NCBI RefSeq assembly: GCF_017948265.1 | Contig: NZ_CP072852.1 | Span: 620,001-684,000 of the forward strand | Direction of reading: 5' to 3' | Length of the DNA: 64,000 nucleotides | DNA from: Rhodoferax sp. PAMC 29310 | GTDB taxonomy: Bacteria; Pseudomonadota; Gammaproteobacteria; Burkholderiales; Burkholderiaceae_C | Shown: piece by piece, positions 34,811-43,898 of the stretch | Layout: each line of letters begins with the position of its first letter | Position numbering within the stretch: position 1 is the stretch's first letter | Position numbers and translations under genes: made by a program | Notes under the pieces: generated by a model | Seen by the model: the letters and a program-made list of their open reading frames with translations, nothing else | The model's database searches: none | Told to the model about the DNA's origin: nothing

Positions 34811-36001
34811 ATGAGCAAAATTTTGATTGCCGGCGGAGGCATTGGCGGCCTCGCAGCCGCGCTGGCCTGTGCCCGCACTGGCACTGAGGTGTCACTCTTC
34901 GAGCGGGCCCCCGCCTTCTCTGAGGTGGGCGCGGGCATTCAACTCAGCCCCAACATCGTTCGCGTGCTGCATGACTGGGGTTTGAAGGCGGCGCTTGAGG
35001 CCGTGGTGGCGGTGCCTGATCGGCTTCAAGTCAGGAGTGCGATGAGTGGCACAGAGTTGGGCGTGCTGCGATTGGGGGCGACGATTGAGGCGCGGTACGG
35101 GTCACCCTATGTGACGATTCAGCGGGCAGACTTGCACAATTTACTGTTGGCGGAGCTGACCCGCCGCGACCAGGTGCTGTTGTCGTTAAAAAGCGAGGTG
35201 GCGGGGTTCAGCCAGAGTGACGAGGGAGTGAGCCTGCGCCTGTCCGACGGGCGGGCTGCGCTAGGCGATGCGCTGATTGGTGCCGACGGTGGGTTCAGCC
35301 TGATTCGCCGTCAATTGCTGAATGACGGTGTGCCCGCACCGACGGGCCAACTGGCCTATCGCGCCATGATTGCTCAAAGCAGTTTGCCCGCGCACATGCG
35401 CTCACAGCACGTCACGGCCTGGCTGGGGCCGAACTTGCATGTGGTGCAGTACCCCGTCCGTCGGGGCGACTATTTGAATGTGGTCGCCATCGTGCATGGC
35501 ACCATCAAAGGCGACTTGGCCTATTGGGATCACAACGCCAATGGCCCGCAACTGCAGCGCTTGATGGCGGGCACGGGGTCGGCCTTGCAAGCCATGATTG
35601 CGGCTATTCCTGATTGGCGGCTGTGGGGCTTGAGCATTCGCCCGCCGATGGCCGGTGCCCATGAGCAGGCCAAAGGCCGTGTGGCTTTGCTGGGTGACGC
35701 AGCCCACCCGATGTTGCCGTATCTGGCGCAAGGCGCGGGCATGGCGATTGAGGATGCGCTTGTGTTGGCGAAGGTATTGCACGAGCCAAAGCCCGTCACT
35801 GGAGGTGCCCTGTCAGAGCGTCTGGCGCAATACGCGGCGAAGCGCTGGCAACGTAATGCTCGTGTTCAGTCGCGGGCCATTCGCAACGGCAAGATTTTTC
35901 ACGCCAGTGGGCCCACACGCTGGGGCCGCAACGCCGCCATGAAAGTGCTGGGTGAGCGGTTGCTGGATGTGCCCTGGCTCTATCGGGGTGTGGCGGCTTG
36001 A
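34811..36001 (+). CDS. FAD-dependent aromatic-ring monooxygenase
   Basis: This is a class A flavoprotein monooxygenase of 396 aa. The Rossmann motif is GGGIGGLAAALACARTG near residue 7, the NADPH/FAD motif with DG is IGADGGFSLIRRQL near residue 157, and the second FAD motif is LLGDAAHPMLPYLAQGAGM near residue 293. It resembles salicylate and 3-hydroxybenzoate 6-hydroxylases. It is a single gene divergent from the dienelactone-hydrolase-like gene, with a dispersed repeat just after its stop. The actual substrate is unknown. Confidence 0.88.
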   Translation: MSKILIAGGGIGGLAAALACARTGTEVSLFERAPAFSEVGAGIQLSPNIVRVLHDWGLKAALEAVVAVPDRLQVRSAMSGTELGVLRLGATIEARYGSPYVTIQRADLHNLLLAELTRRDQVLLSLKSEVAGFSQSDEGVSLRLSDGRAALGDALIGADGGFSLIRRQLLNDGVPAPTGQLAYRAMIAQSSLPAHMRSQHVTAWLGPNLHVVQYPVRRGDYLNVVAIVHGTIKGDLAYWDHNANGPQLQRLMAGTGSALQAMIAAIPDWRLWGLSIRPPMAGAHEQAKGRVALLGDAAHPMLPYLAQGAGMAIEDALVLAKVLHEPKPVTGGALSERLAQYAAKRWQRNARVQSRAIRNGKIFHASGPTRWGRNAAMKVLGERLLDVPWLYRGVAA

Positions 36002-36013
36002 TTTGTTATGTTT

Positions 36014-36066
36014 GTTGCTATAAAAAATATAGCTTCGTCCGCCCTAATTTTGATGGCTAGAGCCTG
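36014..36066 (+). repeat. Dispersed TGCTAT-N-TAGCT repeat, copy 5 (intergenic)
   Basis: TTGCTAT, an A-rich loop and ATAGCTTC form a stem, and the tail ends GGCTAGAGCC. It lies between the convergent monooxygenase and deoA genes and is the only copy wholly outside a coding sequence, so it may act as an mRNA 3' structure there. Confidence 0.6.
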
Positions 36067-36089
36067 TTTTCATCAATATTCTTCAATCA

Positions 36090-37406
36090 TCAAGACAAGC
36101 GGGTGATCAACGGCGGCAAATCAGTCGGGGGCGCTTCGCCGATCTCGATGAGTGTCATCAAGGTTTGTTGGGCTTGATCGGCGGTGGCAGCATCCGCCGC
36201 GTGAACCATGGCCAACACATCGCCTTGCCGCACGGCTTGGCCGACCTGTGCAAACTCCGAAAAGCCCACTCGCGCATCGATCGAATCGCTGGCTTTGTGG
36301 CGCCCACCTCCGAGATCCACCACTAGCAAACCAATGTCCCGGGTTCTCATGCCGCTGATCCATCCGGCGCACGGGGCCAGAATGGCTTGCTGCACAGGTG
36401 CCTTGGGCAGAGAGTCACGGCTTTTTTCGACAAAGTCAACAGGACCACCCAACGCACTCACCATGCGGGCGAATTGGGTCAGGGCCGCGCCACTGTCCAG
36501 CGCGGTGTTGACCATGGCCAGTGCTTGCCCGGCGGAGGTGGCCAGCTGCCCAATCAACAACAACTCGGCGCACAAGGCTTGGGTGAGGGCCAGTAGGCGC
36601 GGCTCTTGGCGCTTGCCTGACAAGAAGTCAACGGCCTCCTGCACCTCCAGCGCGTTGCCACAGCTGTCGCCCAGCATCTGGTTCATATCGGTGATCAAGG
36701 CGCGGGTGGGCAGGTTGGCACCTTGCGCCACGGTGACCAGGGACTGGGCCAACTCCTGGGCGAACTCGGGTGTGGCCGCAAAGGCGCCATTGCCCACCTT
36801 CACGTCCATCAGCAAACCCTGCAGGCCAGCAGCCAGCTTTTTGGAGAGGATGCTAGCGGTGATCAGAGACACGGACTCCACCGTGGCCGTGACATCGCGA
36901 ATGGCGTACAGCCGGCGATCGGCGGGGGCTAGTTCCGCTGTTTGACCGATGATGGCGCAGCCGGCGGTTTGCAAAGTGCGGCGCAGGCGGTCCGGGTCGG
37001 GTGTGCTGATGTAGCCGGGAATGCTGTCGAGTTTGTCCAGGGTGCCGCCGGTGTGGCCCAGGCCACGACCGGAAATCATGGGCACAAAACCCCCGCAGGC
37101 CGCCACGATGGGCGCCAGCATCAGGCTGACTTTGTCCCCTACGCCGCCGGTGGAGTGTTTGTCCAGAATCGGGCCTTTGAGGTTGGCGCTGCGCCAGTCC
37201 ATGACCTGGCCCGACTGGGTCATGGCCTGCGTCAGGCCCACCGTCTCCCCACTGTTCATGCCCTTAAGGAGCATCGCCATGGCCATGGCGGCGGATTGGC
37301 CCTCACTCCATGAGCCGTCCTGCAAGCCGCGCACAAAGGCGTCAATCTCGGCGCGGGAAAGAGTGTGGCCGTCCCGCTTGCGGCGAATAATTTCTTGGGC
37401 CAGCAT
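36090..37406 (-). CDS. deoA: Thymidine phosphorylase
   Basis: This enzyme cleaves thymidine or deoxyuridine with phosphate to the base and deoxyribose 1-phosphate. The 438-aa protein has the family signature LDKHSTGGVGDKVSL near residue 83, the ISGRGLGHTGGTLDKL region and the C-terminal all-alpha/beta domain. Length equals that of the E. coli enzyme. It is the last gene of the minus-strand cdd-PNP-deoC-deoA operon, eight bases after deoC. Confidence 0.96.
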   Translation of the reverse strand: MLAQEIIRRKRDGHTLSRAEIDAFVRGLQDGSWSEGQSAAMAMAMLLKGMNSGETVGLTQAMTQSGQVMDWRSANLKGPILDKHSTGGVGDKVSLMLAPIVAACGGFVPMISGRGLGHTGGTLDKLDSIPGYISTPDPDRLRRTLQTAGCAIIGQTAELAPADRRLYAIRDVTATVESVSLITASILSKKLAAGLQGLLMDVKVGNGAFAATPEFAQELAQSLVTVAQGANLPTRALITDMNQMLGDSCGNALEVQEAVDFLSGKRQEPRLLALTQALCAELLLIGQLATSAGQALAMVNTALDSGAALTQFARMVSALGGPVDFVEKSRDSLPKAPVQQAILAPCAGWISGMRTRDIGLLVVDLGGGRHKASDSIDARVGFSEFAQVGQAVRQGDVLAMVHAADAATADQAQQTLMTLIEIGEAPPTDLPPLITRLS

Positions 37407-37414
37407 CGGGTGTC

Positions 37415-38224
37415 TTAGTAGGCGCCAAATCGCGCGGCGACGGGCTGGGACTGGCCACCCAAAATGGCTTCAATGTCGGTCAAGACGCTGCTGGCGCCCA
37501 GCCGAAAGCGTTGCGGGTTGAGTGCCTGCGGGCCCAAAATTTCAGACGTCAAGGCCATGTACACGGCAGCGTCGGCCACGATACGGATGCCGCCAGAAGG
37601 CTTGAAGCCCACCCGGCCCATCGCGCTGGAATGGGCTGCGATGGCGTTCAACATGGTGCGCGCAGCCTCGGGGGTCGCGCTGGCTGTCGTCTTTCCCGTG
37701 CTGGTTTTCAGGAAGTCGGCCCCGGCGTCCAGGCTCAGGTGACTGGCGCGGGCGATCAGGGCCGGGTCTTTCAGCTCTCCGGTTTCCAGAATCACCTTGA
37801 GTAGCAGGCCCGGACAAGCGGCGCGAACTGCACTTAGCAACTGCGCCACGCTTGTCTCGTTGCCGGACAGCAGGCGGGCATAAGGCATGACCACGTCCAC
37901 CTCCTGCGCGCCGCTTTGAACTATTTCGGCCGTGTCGCGAACAGCGCGTTGTACATCAAAGCCCCCATCCGGAAAGTTGGCCACGGCGGCGACCGCAATG
38001 TGCGCCGGAAGCTGTCGCCGGGCAAAGGCCGCCAGGCGCGGCCAGACGCACACGGCAGCCACCGGGCCGAACGGGCTTTGTGCCCGCTCGCACAGCCGGG
38101 CAATGTCGGCTTCGGTGTCCTCGGCGTTGAGGCTGGTGAGGTCCAGGCAAGACAGGGCCAAACGGGCGCTGGCGCTCAAGTCGGTGAGCCAGTGGCTGGG
38201 CTCGGAAATAGGTGTTGCAGTCAT
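37415..38224 (-). CDS. deoC: Deoxyribose-phosphate aldolase
   Basis: This enzyme splits deoxyribose 5-phosphate into acetaldehyde and glyceraldehyde 3-phosphate. The 269-aa protein has the Schiff-base Lys in ADFLKTSTGKT and the early CLDLTSLN and KVILETGEL segments of the family. The ATG at 38224 is preferred; an upstream TTG at 38251 would extend into the PNP gene. The start sits in an ATGA context where an upstream stop would normally overlap. Instead the PNP frame runs on through this gene in another phase (see the PNP entry). Confidence 0.94.
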   Translation of the reverse strand: MTATPISEPSHWLTDLSASARLALSCLDLTSLNAEDTEADIARLCERAQSPFGPVAAVCVWPRLAAFARRQLPAHIAVAAVANFPDGGFDVQRAVRDTAEIVQSGAQEVDVVMPYARLLSGNETSVAQLLSAVRAACPGLLLKVILETGELKDPALIARASHLSLDAGADFLKTSTGKTTASATPEAARTMLNAIAAHSSAMGRVGFKPSGGIRIVADAAVYMALTSEILGPQALNPQRFRLGASSVLTDIEAILGGQSQPVAARFGAY

Positions 38225-39047
38225 GGGCTTGCTTTTGCAGGGGGAGTTCAATTTGAGCGATGAGGGCCGCCAGAAACGCGCTGGCCGCGGCGCTGGCGCT
38301 GCTGGCTTGCGACAGGGTGTGGGCGTGGCTCAGTTGTTCATTCGACAAGCCTGCCCCCATGTTGGTGATGAGGGACAGGGCCAGCACGCGCAGGCCGGCA
38401 TGGCGGGCCAGGATGGTTTCCGGCACGGTGCTCATGCCCACGGCGTCGCCCCCGATTTGCCGAAAGACGCGAATCTCTGCAGGTGTTTCAAACTGCGGGC
38501 CAAAGGCCCACACATAGACCCCCTCCTGCAAGGCAACGCCTTGGTCGGTGGCGACACGATGGGCCAGCTGGCGAAGGCTCGGGTCGTAGGCGTCCACCAT
38601 GCCCACAAAGCGCTCGGTGCCGATTTCGCCGACCAGTGGTGAGCGTTGAGGCAGGTTGATGTGGTCATTGATGACCATCAGGCTTTGCGGCGGCAGGTCA
38701 TGGCGCAGGCTGCCTGCTGCATTCGTTTGAACCAGCACCTCACAACCCAGGGCTTGCAACACCTGTAGGGGCACTTTCATGCCATCGACCTCACCGGTCT
38801 CGTAGCCATGTTTGCGTCCGCTCATGACGGCGACTTCGTTTTCGCCCAGCTGGCCGAGCCACAAAACACCACTGTGTCCCGCCACGGTGGCTTGGGGGAA
38901 ACCGGGCAATTCAGAATAGGTGATCTGTACTGCCTCTTTTAGGTGATTGGTGAGTTCCCCCCAGCCCGAGCCCAGCACCACGGCAATGCGAGGCCGCTTC
39001 GATGGCGCGAGCCGCGCAAGGGTGTGTAATGCGGGCCATGTGCTCAT
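37956..39047 (-). CDS. Purine nucleoside phosphorylase, frame extended into deoC
   Basis: This is a trimeric-type purine nucleoside phosphorylase, with VVLGSGWGEL near residue 24, VAGHSGVLWLG, QTNAAGSLR and GVYVWAFGPQFETPAEIR. Family length is about 270-290 aa. Here homology ends at FLAALIAQIELPL (about residue 268), but the frame stays open for about 95 more residues, which read deoC in the wrong phase. One extra base in the C5 run (38240-38244) would end the protein after 275 residues at a TGA overlapping the deoC ATG. So a one-base deletion, real or an error, is the simplest reading. Its start overlaps the cdd stop (ATGA). Confidence 0.85.
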   Translation of the reverse strand: MSTWPALHTLARLAPSKRPRIAVVLGSGWGELTNHLKEAVQITYSELPGFPQATVAGHSGVLWLGQLGENEVAVMSGRKHGYETGEVDGMKVPLQVLQALGCEVLVQTNAAGSLRHDLPPQSLMVINDHINLPQRSPLVGEIGTERFVGMVDAYDPSLRQLAHRVATDQGVALQEGVYVWAFGPQFETPAEIRVFRQIGGDAVGMSTVPETILARHAGLRVLALSLITNMGAGLSNEQLSHAHTLSQASSASAAASAFLAALIAQIELPLQKQAHDCNTYFRAQPLAHRLERQRPFGPVLPGPHQPQRRGHRSRHCPAVRAGTKPVRPGGCRVRLAAPGGLCPATASGAHCGRRRGQLSGWGL

Positions 39048-39470
39048 GATGCGCTCAGGTGTTCAGGCCCGAAACTGGCGGGCAGCAATTGATCCAGCGT
39101 GTAGGTGGGGCCCATGGCGGATTCGTTGGCGATGAGGATGGGGGTGTCGGCCGCGCAAAATTCACGCAATTTTTGCCGGCAGCCGCCGCAGGGGGTGATC
39201 CAGGCGCCGCCGGTTCCCACCACCAACACCGCGCGGGCTTGTGTGCTGCCTGCCAGCACCATGGCGCTCAGCGCGCTGGCTTCGGCACAAACGCCCTCTG
39301 GATAGGCCGCGTTCTCGACGTTGCAGCCCCCATGAATTCGGCCCTGATCATCAAGGACGGCTGCGCCCACCTGAAAATTCGAGTACCGTTGCGTAAGCGT
39401 TTTTCTGAGCAGACCGGGCGGTCTTGAGCAGGCCGTCGCGCTGCGTGTCGGATAAGAATTGATGCGCCAT
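39044..39470 (-). pseudogene. cdd: Cytidine deaminase with an N-terminal frameshift
   Basis: The catalytic part is intact: GCNVENAAYPEGVCAEASAL (zinc Cys and Glu) and TPCGGCRQKLREF (two zinc Cys). The expected N-terminus, MAHQFLSDTQRDGLLKTARSAQKNAYA, is encoded from ATG 39470 but in a different frame; the two join at YSNFQVGAAV if one base near 39385-39389 is removed. The corrected protein would be 141 aa. The continuous frame instead starts at 39478-39481 with an unrelated Arg-rich N-terminus. It is the first gene of the deo operon. Activity depends on whether the indel is real. Confidence 0.75.
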
Positions 39471-39624
39471 CTCTTCATCATAGCGAGGCGCCATAGAGCC
39501 CCGACCTCACCTTTTTTTCGTGGAACCAAGGGGACACCCCAGTGCACAAGACTCCTTGGTCATCCCTAAAATCCAACGATTCGGGCTGCCAGCGTTGGGC
39601 AGTTATCACATCCAGGAGCACAAG

Positions 39625-40067
39625 ATGCAAGACAAAACACAGCGCCCCGTGGCCCAGCTTCTGAACACCTACGCGAGAGCCACGTGCATCCGGCCAACGA
39701 GGTGACTCACTTCATCTGTGTGCCTGCCGTTGTTTTCTCTTTGCTGGGTGTCATTTGGGCGTTGCATCCGCTCGCTGCCTTGGCCACAGCGGTGCTGTCT
39801 TTGGCCTATTACTTCACACTGTCGGCACCCTTTGCTTTGGGAATGTTGTTGATGTCCAGCGCCATGTTGGCGGTGTTGTACTCTGTGCCACAGCAGAATG
39901 TCTTGCTCGTCTCGGGCGTGGTGTTTGTAGTGGCTTGGGCGGGGCAGTTTATTGGCCACAAGATTGAGGGAAAAAAGCCCCCGTTCATTGACGACCTTCG
40001 GTTTTTGATGATTGGCCCGCTGTTTGTCCTCGGGTTTTTGTACCGGCGCTTGAAAATTGCTTACTAA
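39625..40067 (+). pseudogene. DUF962 (Mpo1-like) membrane protein with a frameshift
   Basis: From ATG 39625, with AGGAG seven bases upstream, the frame reads MQDKTQRPVAQLLNTYA and then fails. The next frame continues as SHVHPANEVTHFICVPAVVF. One missing base after 39675 separates them. The joined 147-aa protein has about four membrane helices and the His/Asn-containing N-terminal motif and C-terminal GHKIEGKKPPFIDDLRFLMIGPLF of the DUF962/Mpo1 family. The yeast member is an Fe(II)-dependent 2-hydroxy fatty acid dioxygenase. An ATG at 39684 would give a version lacking the first 20 residues. Confidence 0.72.
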
Positions 40068-40082
40068 TCACCAGGAATCGTT

Positions 40083-41102
40083 ATGAAAATTGCCGTGTTG
40101 GGCGCTGGATCGATTGGCGTTTATGTGGGGGGCGTCTTGCTGGCGAGTGGTGCCGATGTGACGCTGATTGGGCGAGCCACCATGCAGGCACGCATTGCCC
40201 GTGATGGTTTGACCCTCACCGATCTGCATGAGCGCCACGTTGTTTTGCGGGCTGATCAAATTCATTTCACACAAGATGCAGCGGCGTTGGCCCAGGCCGA
40301 TTTGGTGTTGGTCACGGTCAAAAGTGCGGACACAGCTCAAGCGGCAAAACTCATCGCCGCGCACGGCAAGGCGTCGGCCCTCGTGCTCAGTCTTCAAAAC
40401 GGCGTTGGCAATGCTGACACGTTGCGACTGGCCTTGCCTGGTCGCACCGTGTTGGCGGGCATGGTGCCGTTCAATGTTGTTCAATTGGGCGACAGCCAGT
40501 TTCATCGGGGCACGGAAGGCGATATCGCAGTCGAGCAATCACCGGCCCTGAACCCTTGGCATGCCGTATTTGCTGCGGCACAACTGCCTTTGGTGGAACA
40601 TGAGAATTTTGCGGCTGTGCAATGGGGGAAACTGCTGCTGAACCTGAACAACCCCATCAATGCGTTGTCCGGTTTGCCTTTGAAGACCCAGTTGTCACAG
40701 CGAGCCTACCGACGCTGCTTTGCCTTGCTGATCAAGGAGGCCTTGGGCGTGTTGGCGGCCGCCGGCATTGAGCCTGCCAAAGTGGTTCGGTTGGGGCCAC
40801 GTCTGCTGCCCTTGGTGCTCAGTTTGCCAGACGCCTTGTTCAGCCGGGTGGCCCGCGCCATGTTGCGCATTGATCCGCAGGCCCGTTCCAGCATGTGGGA
40901 AGACCTGCGGGCAGGGCGTCGCACTGAAGTTGATTATTTGAGCGGGGCCGTGGTTCAGCTTGCCGAATCGTTGGGCATCGATGCGCCGTTCAACCGACGC
41001 ATTGTTGCGTTGATGCGTTTGGCCGAGTCGGGCAAGCAGTCCAGCATGAGCGGGTCGGAGTTGTCCAAGGCCTTGAAAGACTCATTTTCCGTTGCTGCCT
41101 AG
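40083..41102 (+). CDS. panE: 2-dehydropantoate 2-reductase
   Basis: This is a ketopantoate reductase-family enzyme (NADPH-dependent formation of pantoate for coenzyme A). The 339-aa protein has the Rossmann start KIAVLGAGSIGVYVGG. The catalytic Lys is in VKSADTAQA (near residue 79), followed by LQNGVGN near residue 105, and the C-terminal helical domain has WGKLLLNLNNPINAL. It starts 15 bases after the DUF962 gene. Its 3' end overlaps the convergent acyltransferase gene by 21 bases. Paralogues exist in many genomes, so the pantothenate role is likely but not certain. Confidence 0.85.
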   Translation: MKIAVLGAGSIGVYVGGVLLASGADVTLIGRATMQARIARDGLTLTDLHERHVVLRADQIHFTQDAAALAQADLVLVTVKSADTAQAAKLIAAHGKASALVLSLQNGVGNADTLRLALPGRTVLAGMVPFNVVQLGDSQFHRGTEGDIAVEQSPALNPWHAVFAAAQLPLVEHENFAAVQWGKLLLNLNNPINALSGLPLKTQLSQRAYRRCFALLIKEALGVLAAAGIEPAKVVRLGPRLLPLVLSLPDALFSRVARAMLRIDPQARSSMWEDLRAGRRTEVDYLSGAVVQLAESLGIDAPFNRRIVALMRLAESGKQSSMSGSELSKALKDSFSVAA

Positions 41103-42119
41103 CCGAGCCAGCGGGCGTTCGACCCAGCGCACGAATAGCATCGCCAGCGACATGCTGACCAGCCAGCAGGTCAACAACACCAACCCTGCCGAGATGGCCG
41201 AGGTGGAGTTCAGGTGGGAGAATCCGGCGTTGCCCAACATCAGTACTGAAAAATGCACCAGGAACAGCGCGTAAGAGCTGTTGCTCAAGTAGCGGAACCA
41301 CTTCGCCCATGACCTCGGCAGCTCGCCTGCGAGGTCGCGACCTCGCAGGGTGTGCCATTGAATCAGGCCCAGCAGCAGGGCGGTGGCCAGTGCCAGCACA
41401 ATGCGCTCCCTGAAATCCACAACCAGCGCGGCGATGCAGACGGCGCCAAAAAGTAACAACCATCGTCCGGCGCGGCTGGATCGGGCGGCCCAATAGGCGA
41501 TGGCGCCCAGACCATACGCGCCGAAGAAGTAGATTGCCCAGTTGTCAAAGCTGGCGTTCCGGTTGAAGTAAAACAGAGAGAGCAGCATCAAGCCCACAAT
41601 GCCGGCTTTTGCCCAACCCCGTCCCAGCCACAACATCATGGCCATCAATGCGTACAGTTGAAAATCGATGGCCACGTACCAAACGCCAGCGGACAAAGAG
41701 TCGACGTTCAGGACGCCGTTCAAAAGCGTCACATGGGCCAGAAACTCGCGCCATGTTGGGGTGCCGGGTATGAAGTCGGCAGGCAACCAGATGCGAGCCA
41801 ATTGGCTGCTGGCGATGGTGAATAGCAAGGCCACTGCAAAGGCCGGAACAAGCCGCAGGTAACGTTGCCAAACCAGACGTACCGGCTGGGTCAGCGTTGC
41901 ATTCCCCTGAGGCGCCAAACTGCGCGCAGCCAGAAAACCGCCCAGCACCAGAAAAACCTGGACGGCCATTCGGGCGTAGTCATAAAACCAGTCTGACAGG
42001 CGGGGGGTGGCGCCACCAAAAGCGTCAGCAAGTGGGCCATAGGTGGCAAAGTGATGCAGCACGATGAGTTGTGAGGCCAGAATCTTCAGGCCATCAATGT
42101 GAAATTCGCGGTTCTTCAT
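41082..42119 (-). CDS. Acyltransferase-3 family membrane protein
   Basis: This integral-membrane acyltransferase of about 345 aa has roughly ten hydrophobic helices. The family start HIDGLKILASQLIVLHHFATYG carries the conserved His pair region, and FLVLGGFLAARS follows near residue 60. Such enzymes O-acetylate surface polysaccharides or lipids. The ATG at 42119 is chosen because conservation begins there; the open frame upstream overlaps the ABC permease gene. It follows that permease on the same strand. Substrate unknown. Confidence 0.82.
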   Translation of the reverse strand: MKNREFHIDGLKILASQLIVLHHFATYGPLADAFGGATPRLSDWFYDYARMAVQVFLVLGGFLAARSLAPQGNATLTQPVRLVWQRYLRLVPAFAVALLFTIASSQLARIWLPADFIPGTPTWREFLAHVTLLNGVLNVDSLSAGVWYVAIDFQLYALMAMMLWLGRGWAKAGIVGLMLLSLFYFNRNASFDNWAIYFFGAYGLGAIAYWAARSSRAGRWLLLFGAVCIAALVVDFRERIVLALATALLLGLIQWHTLRGRDLAGELPRSWAKWFRYLSNSSYALFLVHFSVLMLGNAGFSHLNSTSAISAGLVLLTCWLVSMSLAMLFVRWVERPLARLGSNGK

Positions 42120-42159
42120 ACGGAAAGTAATGGGGAGCGGGTAGGGCGATGATCCGGAT

Positions 42160-42921
42160 TCAATTCCGGATCTTGTAGCCGGTGACAAAGACCCAGCGCA
42201 CAAACGCGAGGCAAATCACCATGAAGGCCACCGTCATGCCGATGCTGACGCCCATGTGCACGTCAGCCACGCCGTAGAAGCTCCATCGAAAACCACTGAT
42301 CAGGTACACCACCGGGTTGAACAGGCTGAGGGTTTGCCACACCGGTGGCAGCATGTTGATGGAGTAAAACGCACCGCCCAAAAAGGTCAGTGGGGTGACG
42401 ATCAACATCGGAATGACCTGCAGCTTCTGAAAGCTGTCGGCCCACAAGCCGATGATGAAACCAAAAAGGCTGAAGGTGACCGCGGTCAGCAGCAGAAAGG
42501 CGACCATCCAGACCGGGTGAGCAATCTCATACGGCACAAACAGGCGCGCCGTGCCCAGAATCAGCACGCCCAGCATGACCGATTTGGTGGCTGCCGCACC
42601 CACATAACCCAGCAAGACCTCGCCCCAAGAGACGGGCGCAGAAAGCAACTCATAAATGGTGCCCGACCATTTCGGCATGTAGATGCCGAAGGAGGCGTTG
42701 GAGATGCTCTCGTTGAGCAAGGAGAGCATGATCAGGCCCGGAATGATGAACGCGCCGTAGCTGACGCCATCAATGTCGCCCATGCGTGAGCCAATGGCGG
42801 TGCCGAACACGATGAAATAGAGCGAGGTCGAGAGCACCGGCGCGGCGATGCTCTGCATCACCGTGCGGAAGGTGCGGGCCATCTCAAAACGGTAAATGGC
42901 GCGAATCCCGTGAATGTTCAT
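42160..42921 (-). CDS. ABC-2 type transporter permease
   Basis: This is a 253-aa inner-membrane protein of the ABC-2 family with about six helices and the segment [25 protein letters not shown] near residue 83. That is typical of the YadH-like exporters paired with YadG-like ATPases. It overlaps the ATPase gene by four bases (ATGA). The transported substrate is unknown; drug, polysaccharide or lipid export are all possible for this family. Confidence 0.88.
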   Translation of the reverse strand: MNIHGIRAIYRFEMARTFRTVMQSIAAPVLSTSLYFIVFGTAIGSRMGDIDGVSYGAFIIPGLIMLSLLNESISNASFGIYMPKWSGTIYELLSAPVSWGEVLLGYVGAAATKSVMLGVLILGTARLFVPYEIAHPVWMVAFLLLTAVTFSLFGFIIGLWADSFQKLQVIPMLIVTPLTFLGGAFYSINMLPPVWQTLSLFNPVVYLISGFRWSFYGVADVHMGVSIGMTVAFMVICLAFVRWVFVTGYKIRN

Positions 42922-43898
42922 ACGTTGGCCTCTTTGGGTTGGTGCACGAGGCTGACAAAAATTTCTTCTAGCGAGCTTTCGCTGGATCGCAAGTCTTTGA
43001 AGTCGATGCCGTGCTCGGCCAGACGGCGCAATAGGGCCGCAATGCCGGTTTCTTCGGTCTGGGTGTCAAAGGTGTAGACCAGCACGAGTCCGTCAGCGGA
43101 AAGCTCCAGAGAGGCGTTGGCCAGTTCGGCTGGAAGCTTGGCAAGGGGTTGCTGCAAGGACAGCGTGAGCTGTTTCTTGCCCAGCTTGCGCATCAGCACG
43201 TCTTTGTCCTCCACCAGAATGAGTTCGCCCTTGCTGATCACCCCGATGCGGTCGGCCATGTCTTCGGCCTCTTCAATGTAGTGAGTGGTCAGGATGATGG
43301 TGGTGCCGTTGTCGCGCAGGCGGCGAACCATGCGCCACATGTCGTGGCGCAACTCCACGTCAACCCCGGCGCTAGGCTCGTCCAGAAACAAAATTTTGGG
43401 CTCGTGCGACAGCGCTTTGGCAATCAGCACCCGGCGCTTCATGCCCCCGGACAGGGTCATGATCTTGTTGTTGCGCTTGTCCCACAAGGATAAGTCACGA
43501 AGCACTTTTTCCAGATAGACAGGGTCGTGGGATTTACCAAACAAGCCGCGACTGAATTTGACCGTGGCCCAGACGGTCTCAAAGGAGTCGGTGTGCAACT
43601 CCTGAGGCACCAGTCCGATTGTCGCGCGGGCGGCGCGGTAGTCGTTCAAAATATCATGACCATCAGCCACGATGCTCCCCCCGCTGGCCTTGACGATGCC
43701 GCAGATGATGCCGATCAGTGTGGTTTTTCCGGCGCCGTTGGGGCCCAGCAGGGCGAAGATCTCGCCGCGCTTGATGTCCAGATTGATCGTTTTGAGCGCC
43801 TGAAAGCCGCCTGCGTAAGTCTTGCTGATGCCTCGGATGCTGACGATGGCGTCGCTCGCCAGCGGCGCAGAGGTTGCGTTTGCAGTAGTGGGAGACAT
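42918..43898 (-). CDS. ABC exporter ATP-binding protein
   Basis: This 326-aa ABC ATPase has Walker [10 protein letters not shown] near residues 53-61, signature LSGGMKRRV and Walker [13 protein letters not shown], followed by a C-terminal extension of about 90 residues usual in the YadG-like exporter subgroup. It is cotranscribed with the downstream ABC-2 permease. All catalytic motifs are intact. Its upstream region (43899-44213) separates it from kynA, which is transcribed in the same direction. Confidence 0.92.
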   Translation of the reverse strand: MSPTTANATSAPLASDAIVSIRGISKTYAGGFQALKTINLDIKRGEIFALLGPNGAGKTTLIGIICGIVKASGGSIVADGHDILNDYRAARATIGLVPQELHTDSFETVWATVKFSRGLFGKSHDPVYLEKVLRDLSLWDKRNNKIMTLSGGMKRRVLIAKALSHEPKILFLDEPSAGVDVELRHDMWRMVRRLRDNGTTIILTTHYIEEAEDMADRIGVISKGELILVEDKDVLMRKLGKKQLTLSLQQPLAKLPAELANASLELSADGLVLVYTFDTQTEETGIAALLRRLAEHGIDFKDLRSSESSLEEIFVSLVHQPKEANV

